Shown: positions 33,772 to 38,413 of the stretch, in pieces
Layout: every line of letters starts with the position of its first letter
Position numbering within the stretch: the first letter of the stretch is position 1
Assembly: GCA_946061495.1 (NCBI GenBank)
Contig: CAMGSV010000001.1
Location: forward strand, 1 to 38,413
DNA from: an uncultured Spirochaetales bacterium
Lineage (GTDB): Bacteria > Spirochaetota > Spirochaetia > Treponematales > Treponemataceae
Length of the DNA: 38,413 nucleotides
Reading direction: 5' to 3'
Translations under genes and position numbers: made by a program
The notes under the pieces: model-generated
The model's input: only the letters and a program-made list of their open reading frames with translations
What the model was told of the DNA's origin: nothing
The model's database searches: none

Positions 33772-35073
33772 TTACTTATGCATCAGATTGAACGAGAAGA
33801 AGTGATAGAAGGGATTGTACGTCTCCCAGCCATTGTCGTATCCATTCCCATCAATCACTTTTATGTACGACCACTTGAAAATCCACCAGCCCTTCTCATC
33901 GTAGGCCACCACATTGCGGTAGTGGAGACCGCCGGTAAGTTGGCTCAGGCCGGACACTCCCCGCCAGTTTATGCCGGGAAGGTTGTTGTTGATGCAGGTG
34001 TTGGGGACAACCCCCAGGGCAAGGGTAACTTTGTAATTCGAGTAGCTTGCCACCGCATTGCCGAGATTCCACGGCCACGTCGCCCCCGTAAAAACGCCGC
34101 TGGTGATAATGCCCATCTTGGATTCCAAGGTGTTCACTCGGCTTGACCAGGAGAGATTGTTCCAAGTTTCAAGATTTTGCAAGCCATTCTCATGGATAAA
34201 GTCCAATAAAAATCCTGCTGAGGTAGGGCCACAATAGTTGTAAGAGGTGGGGTCTGCCTTGTCAATCATTCCCTGATCCACGCTCTTCCTCGGCTCGGAG
34301 CGTGAGCTGCCCCGGAAGGCCATGGAGCCCAGGCTGCCCTTGTTGGCCTTCGCCATGGCCCACAGCTGCGCGGTCTCCTCCCGCCATGCGGCAAGTTCGG
34401 ACTCTATGGCGGCGGTGTCCAGCTGCCCGGCCAGCTCCGGGTGCTGCCCAAGCATCTCCTCGGCGGTCAGCACCCTGGCAAGCTCCCCAGCGTCCTTCCC
34501 GGTTGCCGGATCCAGCACCCGCTGGAACTCCACGCTCCCGCCCCTGCTCACTGACACCGAGGCCACTGCGTGGGAAGGGTAGTCGTCGTCCACGATGCGG
34601 GGAATGTCGTCCTTGTCCAGCGCCCCCGTCAGGTACAGCTGGCTCAGCTCGTCCATGTAGCCGTCCATGGGGAACACCCTTGCGATGGGGCCTCCCAAAT
34701 CCTCCCGGGCGTTTCCGGCGATGGCGGCCACCACCCGCTCCCCGTCCATGACCCGGAACTCGTAGTAGCGCACAGTTCCCTCCGCATCATAGATGGCGAT
34801 GGGAATCTCCCAGAGGGTGGCGGAGGCGGGGAAGTCTCCCGCCGAGATGAAGTCCTCCAGAGCAAGCTGGGCGAACTCCCTGGACAGCTGCCAGTCCACA
34901 ATGCCCTCTCCGCCCCGGCTGAGCATGGCGTTCAGGTCATGCTCGGATGCCAGCAGCTCCATCTCCCGGCGGAGGGAGGTGTCCATGTCCTGCTGGCGGG
35001 TGGCGTTCCCACAGCCCAGCACAAAGGCCGCCATTACCAGGCTGACGGCGGTAATTGTTGTGAATCCTCTCAT
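33772..35073 (-). CDS. C39-like papain-fold cysteine peptidase lipoprotein
   Basis: The product is 433 residues. It has an SPII signal (FTTITAVSLVMAAFVLGCGN; cysteine at 21). Residues about 25-250 are a mixed region with no recognised fold (SREFAQLALEDFISAGDFPA, VLDPATGKDAGELARVLTAE). Residues about 275-430 match C39-like/papain-fold peptidases: Cys in TSYNYCGPTSAGFLLDFI, His in TGGLHYRNVVAYDEKGWWIF, and Asp in YIKVIDGNGYDNGWETY. The start at 35073 is chosen for the signal peptide and GAGGAGG upstream. It is transcribed from the promoter in the first intergenic repeat, the same promoter that drives the lipoprotein paralogues. Processing of an envelope or secreted protein is plausible but not shown. 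Confidence 0.75.
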   Translation of the reverse strand: MRGFTTITAVSLVMAAFVLGCGNATRQQDMDTSLRREMELLASEHDLNAMLSRGGEGIVDWQLSREFAQLALEDFISAGDFPASATLWEIPIAIYDAEGTVRYYEFRVMDGERVVAAIAGNAREDLGGPIARVFPMDGYMDELSQLYLTGALDKDDIPRIVDDDYPSHAVASVSVSRGGSVEFQRVLDPATGKDAGELARVLTAEEMLGQHPELAGQLDTAAIESELAAWREETAQLWAMAKANKGSLGSMAFRGSSRSEPRKSVDQGMIDKADPTSYNYCGPTSAGFLLDFIHENGLQNLETWNNLSWSSRVNTLESKMGIITSGVFTGATWPWNLGNAVASYSNYKVTLALGVVPNTCINNNLPGINWRGVSGLSQLTGGLHYRNVVAYDEKGWWIFKWSYIKVIDGNGYDNGWETYNPFYHFFSFNLMHK

Positions 35074-35109
35074 CTTTTTCCTCCTCTTTGGATGAGTGGG
35101 TATAGCTCC

Positions 35110-35138
35110 ATTGTGGGGCATGAATTCCCAGTTGTCAA
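35110..35138 (-). promoter_or_regulatory. Promoter in cassette repeat 1 (drives C39-like gene)
   Basis: TTGACA (35138-35133), a 17-base spacer, CACAAT (35115-35110); start codon about 37 bases downstream. Confidence 0.65.
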
Positions 35139-35192
35139 GTTAGGCCAGGGTAATTTTAACGGAATTTTAATTGTTGCATGGATTTAACCTCT

Positions 35193-35222
35193 TTTTTATA
35201 GATATGGAGTTATCTATAAAAA
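35193..35222 (-). terminator. AT-rich hairpin in cassette repeat 1
   Basis: The 12-bp stem TTTTTATAGATA / TATCTATAAAAA has a 6-base loop. U-runs would lie at the 3' end on both strands, so it may stop transcription in both directions. Confidence 0.6.
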
Positions 35223-35287
35223 TAAAGATCAATGGCCAGCAGCCCTGCTGCCGTCGCTGCCGTCACGGAGATTCTATTTCTGCACAT
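35210..35287 (-). pseudogene. Truncated start of the second lipoprotein gene after paralogue B
   Basis: The 25-codon frame MCRNRISVTAATAAGLLAID... resembles the first residues of the gene after paralogue A (MCTNTSNRISLLAAGVLAIL). It starts inside the last 14 bases of paralogue B and runs to a stop within the hairpin. It is a remnant, not a gene. Confidence 0.65.
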
Positions 35288-36248
35288 ACAGCGTCTCCTT
35301 GCGCGGTTTAATTCTGTTTGCGGCGGAATCCTCCTGGCCCTCCGGCAGGTTGAACCAGGTGAACAGGACGGTGTCCTCCGTGTCCCGGTGTAGCTCCACG
35401 TACTGCGGGGCATCGGGCGCGCCGTCAAAGAGCCGGTACACGGCCTTCTTCTGGCTATCATCCAAGGAGACCTGCTTCATGCCGCCGTGGTAGAAAAGCT
35501 CGTTGGCAGTGGCCTGCCCCAAGTTGTCATAGCCGTGGGTGGAGGCACTGAAGCACCTGAACCCGGTGGTGACAAGGTCCTGCTCTCTAATTCTTGGTTT
35601 TTGGAACACATACTTTGGATTGTAGGTATCGGGTTCCTTGTGGAATGTATCTGGTAGCCAGCTGGGAACAGTGTTGCTGGTAAAATACGGCTCCTTCATG
35701 GCGGTGAAATCTGTGTTGACCATCTCGGTCTCGGCAATATTGAGTTTGTAGTTGAAAAGGAACTGTTTGTCATCTTCCGATTTTTTTGTCATGGTTACGG
35801 TGGCAGTCTTGTCCTGGGAAGAATCAGAGAAATCGAATTTCGCTGTGCCGGAGAAGGTGAACGAGTCGGGCGTTGTCTGGGGGATGGTGATGTCAGTGGA
35901 GTCGTGGTCGTCCTCCGTCACTTTTGCCAGCCAGACATACAGGAACACGACAGCCATTCCGTCATCAAATTCTATGCCAAGGTTCTGGCCTATCATCACC
36001 AGCCGGTATTTTCCGGTGTAGTCCTGCCGGTTGTATTTAGCTGGCAGCAACTGACTGAGGGCAGATCCTGCCCAATCCTGCCATTTGGAGAACGATTCTC
36101 CGGGGCGGGCAGCGTATGACCATTCAGGCAAATTTGCAATGCCCTTGCCTATGTTCTGGTAGAGGTTCATCCAGCAGTTGCAGGGGCAGCCGGTGAGGAA
36201 GACGCAGAGGAGTAGGACAGCGGCGATGAGAAGTATTTTCTTGGTCAT
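35274..36248 (-). CDS. Variable-middle lipoprotein, paralogue B
   Basis: The product is 324 residues. It has an SPII signal (MTKKILLIAAVLLLCVFLTG, Cys21) with two further cysteines in PCNCW. The C-terminal module is that of A and C (KAVYRLFDGAPDAPQYVELH, KETLYVQK). The middle differs from both but keeps DYTGKYRLVM, IEFDDGMAVVFLYVWL, ITIPQTTPDSFTFSGTAKF and VPSWLPDTFHKE. These shared points suggest one fold under strong divergence. The gene has its own promoter in cassette repeat 2. AAGGAGACCACA precedes the ATG at 36248; the frame is open upstream only through the repeat. Confidence 0.78.
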   Translation of the reverse strand: MTKKILLIAAVLLLCVFLTGCPCNCWMNLYQNIGKGIANLPEWSYAARPGESFSKWQDWAGSALSQLLPAKYNRQDYTGKYRLVMIGQNLGIEFDDGMAVVFLYVWLAKVTEDDHDSTDITIPQTTPDSFTFSGTAKFDFSDSSQDKTATVTMTKKSEDDKQFLFNYKLNIAETEMVNTDFTAMKEPYFTSNTVPSWLPDTFHKEPDTYNPKYVFQKPRIREQDLVTTGFRCFSASTHGYDNLGQATANELFYHGGMKQVSLDDSQKKAVYRLFDGAPDAPQYVELHRDTEDTVLFTWFNLPEGQEDSAANRIKPRKETLYVQK

Positions 36249-36288
36249 TGTGGTCTCCTTGAGACAGGTAATGAGCTGGTATACATCC

Positions 36289-36317
36289 ATTGTGGGGCAT
36301 GAATTCCCAGTTGTCAA
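36289..36317 (-). promoter_or_regulatory. Promoter in cassette repeat 2 (drives paralogue B)
   Basis: TTGACA (36317-36312), a 17-base spacer, CACAAT (36294-36289); ATG about 41 bases downstream. Confidence 0.65.
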
Positions 36318-36371
36318 GTTAGGCCAGGGTAATTTTAACGGAATTTTAATTGTTGCATGGATTTAACCTCT

Positions 36372-36401
36372 TTTTTATAGATATGGGGTTATCTATAAAA
36401 A
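36372..36401 (-). terminator. AT-rich hairpin in cassette repeat 2
   Basis: The stem TTTTTATAGATA / TATCTATAAAAA has the loop TGGGGT; it ends the paralogue C transcript unit, and the loop differs by one base from copy 1. Confidence 0.6.
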
Positions 36402-36457
36402 TAAAGATCAATGGCCAGCAGCCCTGCTGCCGTCACGGAGATTCTATTTCTGCACAT
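36389..36457 (-). pseudogene. Truncated start of the second lipoprotein gene after paralogue C
   Basis: The 22-codon frame MCRNRISVTAAGLLAID... begins inside the last 14 bases of paralogue C. It is the same remnant as after paralogue B, three codons shorter because one 9-base unit is missing. Confidence 0.65.
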
Positions 36458-37481
36458 ACAGGGTCTCCTTCCGCAGGACACTCCTGTTCGTGGTGGCATC
36501 TTCTTGGCCCTCCGGCAGGTTGAACCAGGTGAACAGGACGGTGTCTTTCGTGTCCCGGTGCAGCTCCACGTACTGCGGGGCGTCGGGGGCGCCGTCAAAG
36601 AGCCGGTACACGGCCTTCTGGTTGTCATTGTCCACGGAGATTTCCTTCATGCCGCCGTGGTAGGTGGGGGCTGGCAGGTAGGAGGAGTGTTCAAGGTGGA
36701 CGTTGTACACTCCGTTGTTTCCTAGCGCAGGGGGAGAGTAGAAGTGCGTGTAGCTGGTGTAGTGATTCCCCGAAAGCTTCCCTATAATATTGCATTCCTC
36801 GCTGGAATCTTGCCTGGAAGAGCCGTCCTTTCTGACGTAGAGTCTTGACGGCAACCACGTGTGGACGGAATTCTGCTTGTCTGCAAACCATTGTTCAGTG
36901 TAGACATGGAATTTCTCATTGACTATGGGCTGTCCGTCTATGCTCAGGATGTAGGAGAACGTCGTCCGTCCTGTAGCCTCTTGGGTTCCTTTTGTCATAG
37001 TGCAGGCGAATTCTCCGATGTCCTGTCCTCCATAGAAACCGTATTTAGCTGTCCCATTGAAGCTGAATAGGTCGGGATCTGGTTGTGGAATGATGAGGGG
37101 GGTGTCGTAGTTTTCCTTTGTCGGTTCTTCCATGAAAAGGTAGAGCAGCCCGCATTCATACCCGTTGTCAAATTGAATGTAAAGAGTTTGCTCCCCAAGC
37201 TCGAGTTGGTAGAATCCCTTATAGTCGTAGACGCTCATTCTGTCATCAAAGGCAAAGTCTGAGGGGACGAGTTTGCGAAGGCTGCTGGCCTGCTCATCTT
37301 GCCAGAGCTTCCAATCTGACACACCTCCTGTACTTGTGCAGCTTACAGCCCATTGTGGATAGTTTGAAATCAGCCGCCCCCTGAGTTTTACCTCTTCTGG
37401 CAAGGAATACCAAGTTGTACAGCCGGTGAGAAGGACACAGAGAAGCAGGACGGCGGAGATGGGGATTTGTTTCTTGGTCAT
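36444..37481 (-). CDS. Variable-middle lipoprotein, paralogue C
   Basis: The product is 345 residues. The signal peptide has the same residues as that of A (MTKKQIPISAVLLLCVLLTG, Cys21), and the C-terminal module is shared (KAVYRLFDGAPDAPQYVELH, FTWFNLPEGQEDATTNR, KETLYVQK). The middle is its own: DYKGFYQLELGEQTLYIQFD, LIIPQPDPDLFSFNGTAKYG, VHTWLPSRLYVRKDGSS; the pattern YxGxYxL...FDxG...IPQ...FxGTAK...WLP recurs in B and partly in A. It has its own promoter in cassette repeat 3. Function unknown; probably an outer-envelope lipoprotein. Confidence 0.78.
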   Translation of the reverse strand: MTKKQIPISAVLLLCVLLTGCTTWYSLPEEVKLRGRLISNYPQWAVSCTSTGGVSDWKLWQDEQASSLRKLVPSDFAFDDRMSVYDYKGFYQLELGEQTLYIQFDNGYECGLLYLFMEEPTKENYDTPLIIPQPDPDLFSFNGTAKYGFYGGQDIGEFACTMTKGTQEATGRTTFSYILSIDGQPIVNEKFHVYTEQWFADKQNSVHTWLPSRLYVRKDGSSRQDSSEECNIIGKLSGNHYTSYTHFYSPPALGNNGVYNVHLEHSSYLPAPTYHGGMKEISVDNDNQKAVYRLFDGAPDAPQYVELHRDTKDTVLFTWFNLPEGQEDATTNRSVLRKETLYVQK

Positions 37482-37521
37482 TGTGGTCTCCTTGAGACAG
37501 GTAATGAGCTGGTATACATCC

Positions 37522-37550
37522 ATTGTGGGGCATGAATTCCCAGTTGTCAA
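37522..37550 (-). promoter_or_regulatory. Promoter in cassette repeat 3 (drives paralogue C)
   Basis: TTGACA (37550-37545), a 17-base spacer, CACAAT (37527-37522); ATG about 41 bases downstream. Confidence 0.65.
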
Positions 37551-37604
37551 GTTAGGCCAGGGTAATTTTAACGGAATTTTAATTGTTGCATGGATTTAAC
37601 CTCT

Positions 37605-37634
37605 TTTTTATAGATATGAGGTTATCTATAAAAA
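37605..37634 (-). terminator. AT-rich hairpin in cassette repeat 3
   Basis: The same 12-bp stem as in copies 1 and 2, with loop TGAGGT. Confidence 0.55.
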
Positions 37635-37805
37635 TAAAGATCAATGGCCAGCAGCCCTGCTGCCGTTGCTGCCGTCACGGTTGGTGTGGCGGTTGACAAA
37701 TGCGGGGGAGTGCAGGGGGGATGGTGGAGCCTGTATCCATGAATTCGTAGAAAAGCTTTGTACTAAATTGGATAAATGTAGTGGAATGTGATAGGAGGGG
37801 AGGCT

Positions 37806-38060
37806 ATGGGCAGCTGGGATAGGGTTTTGGATTCTATTCTCTCTGGCGTTCAGGATGCCAACATCAATTTCAAAGATTTGACCAAGCTGTTGGAAATGCT
37901 TGGATTCAACTTGCGGATAAAGGGAGACCATCATATTTTTATACGACAGAATGTGGTGGAAATCATCAATGTGTAGCCGAAAGGAAGCAAGGCAAAGCCA
38001 TATCAAGTGAAACAGGTACGGAATAGTATTTTAAGGTACAAGTTGGGGGGTGAGCTATGA
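37806..38060 (+). pseudogene. hicA: HicA-type mRNA interferase toxin with in-frame amber codon
   Basis: HicA toxins cleave mRNA. The frame begins MGSWDRVLDSILSGVQDANI and has the conserved catalytic region LRIKGDHHIFIRQN. It stops at codon 57 (TAG, 37974-37976) after VVEIINV. Read on past that codon, the same frame gives PKGSKAKPYQVKQVRNSILR and YKLGGEL, the normal HicA C-terminus (usually NLQPKGxKAKPYQVKQVRxIIxxYKL), ending in TGA at 38058. One C to T change at a Gln codon explains it. The full frame overlaps the hicB start (ATGA). The ATG follows AGGAGGGGAGG. The 56-residue product lacks the last third and is probably inactive. Confidence 0.8.
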
Positions 38061-38266
38061 ATCGGTATGAGATTGTGGTGTATTGGAGCGACGAGGACGA
38101 CTGCTATATTGCCGAGGTGCCGGAGCTTCCCGGGTGCATGGTTGATGGTGCCGACCGGCAGGAGGTGGTGCGCAATGTGGAGCTGGTGATTGACCAATGG
38201 CTTGAGACCGCCCAGGAGGAAGGACGGCCAATTCCCGTTCCAAAGGGGAGGCTCATGTACGTCTAG
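38057..38266 (+). CDS. hicB: HicB-family antitoxin (short form)
   Basis: The product is 69 residues with the usual HicB fold: YEIVVYWSDEDDCYIAEVPE, LPGCMVDGADRQEVVRNVEL, and IDQWLETAQEEGRPIPVPKG. HicB binds and neutralises HicA. There is no C-terminal DNA-binding domain, so it is the short form and may not autoregulate alone. A ribosome site GGGGGGTGAG lies in the end of the hicA frame. It is intact although its toxin is broken, the expected order of decay. Confidence 0.88.
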   Translation: MNRYEIVVYWSDEDDCYIAEVPELPGCMVDGADRQEVVRNVELVIDQWLETAQEEGRPIPVPKGRLMYV

Positions 38267-38365
38267 CTTGTGCATGAAGTAACCCGAAGGTACAGTCTAA
38301 AAAAAAAGCGGAAGCCGTAAAGGAGGCCACTGAAAAAGGTCTCCAATTTTAAGGCCTGAAAAAAA

Positions 38366-38406
38366 AGCCAGATTTTTGAGAAAAAAATCTCATAAATCTG
38401 GCTTTT
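38366..38406. terminator. Long hairpin terminator after hicAB
   Basis: AGCCAGATTTTTGAGA (38366-38381) pairs with TCTCATAAATCTGGCT (38388-38403) with one mismatch, followed by TTTTG. An A-run before the stem would make it work on the minus strand too. Confidence 0.8.
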
Positions 38407-38413
38407 GCTCTTT

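Larger units (their letters stand above)
35091..35268 (-). repeat. Intergenic cassette repeat, copy 1
   Basis: This roughly 178-base block is nearly identical to 36269-36438 and 37498-37680. Read on the minus strand it holds the truncated start of a second lipoprotein gene, an AT-rich hairpin, then a TTGACA/CACAAT promoter. A 9-base unit (GACGGCAGC-like) is present twice here and once in copy 2. The similarity continues rightwards into the conserved 3' end of paralogue B. Confidence 0.9.
36269..36438 (-). repeat. Intergenic cassette repeat, copy 2
   Basis: This block matches copies 1 and 3 almost base for base; it lacks one 9-base GACGGCAGC-like unit. Promoter positions are 1179 bases from copy 1 and 1233 from copy 3, each being the length of one gene cassette. 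Confidence 0.9.
37498..37680 (-). repeat. Intergenic cassette repeat, copy 3 (broken at its right edge)
   Basis: It is identical to the other copies up to base 37680, where the match ends in the middle of the truncated second-gene remnant. Copies 1 and 2 continue there into a lipoprotein 3' end. A fourth cassette was therefore once present, and its lipoprotein has been lost or replaced by the DNA that carries hicAB. Confidence 0.85.

Noticed and set aside
35091..37680. CRISPR array
   Set aside because: Three repeats of about 175 bases spaced 1.2 kb apart with genes between them are not CRISPR repeats, and no cas gene is present.
35091..37680. Integron-type gene cassettes with attC sites
   Set aside because: The repeats contain a promoter and terminator, have no RYYYAAC core pairs that I can see, and no integrase is near.
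37974..37976. Programmed recoding or pyrrolysine at the HicA amber codon
   Set aside because: No recoding signal is visible and HicA families carry Gln here, so a simple nonsense change is more likely.
1..38413. tRNA or rRNA genes
   Set aside because: I saw no cloverleaf with the conserved TTC loop in the intergenic regions read by eye, and no rRNA-like conserved stretch.

Overview
Bases from about 1659 to the end look like one stretch of a treponeme-type spirochaete chromosome. The signs are a UvrC N-terminus close to treponemal UvrC, a DNA-binding PTS IIA protein, SPII lipoproteins, a CUT1 sugar ABC operon and a ThrH-type phosphatase. The DNA is moderately GC-rich by eye. Bases 1 to about 1658 are different: they carry, on the minus strand, a TlpA-type thioredoxin and the C-terminal part of Rho, both of Bacteroidales type. 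The two parts meet inside two broken genes (rho and uvrC), which most simply indicates an assembly chimera.

Layout. 1-1658: Bacteroidales-like fragment. 1660-9.1 kb: uvrC start (minus), a LamG/FN3 exported protein and a large TPR protein (plus operon), then murJ and an M24 peptidase (minus operon). 9.1-18.1 kb: a small unknown protein, citrate synthase plus an RsuA-type pseudouridine synthase, a long minus-strand protein joining ferredoxin, [FeFe]-hydrogenase-like, GGDEF and EAL domains, and a mnmA-nifS-nifU sulfur-relay operon. 18.1-23.5 kb: a degenerate M23 protein with a beta-propeller-like membrane protein, cytidine deaminase, an HTH-EIIA regulator, a decayed IS1182-like element and a uracil permease. 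23.5-31.5 kb: a sugar ABC operon (binding protein and two permeases, no ATPase) behind a LacI-type operator, a vWA protein, a small TPR lipoprotein, a nuclease/transposase remnant, an S1-domain protein, ThrH and an unknown protein.

31.5-37.7 kb is the accessory hot spot. Three paralogous lipoproteins keep near-identical signal peptides and C-terminal domains but have highly diverged middles. A C39-like peptidase lipoprotein lies among them. A roughly 170-180 bp intergenic repeat occurs three times and carries a terminator hairpin and a consensus-like promoter. Two of the repeats also begin with the truncated start of a second lipoprotein gene. The longer version of that gene survives after the first paralogue, as a serine-hydrolase N-terminus joined out of frame to a clostripain-like C-terminus. 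This looks like a tandemly duplicated, diversifying surface-protein cassette.

The right end holds a HicAB toxin-antitoxin pair whose toxin gene has an in-frame amber codon, followed by a strong hairpin terminator. Two minus-strand genes (murJ and the TPR lipoprotein) and mnmA have a -10 box only 6-7 bases before the ATG and no Shine-Dalgarno sequence, which suggests leaderless transcripts.
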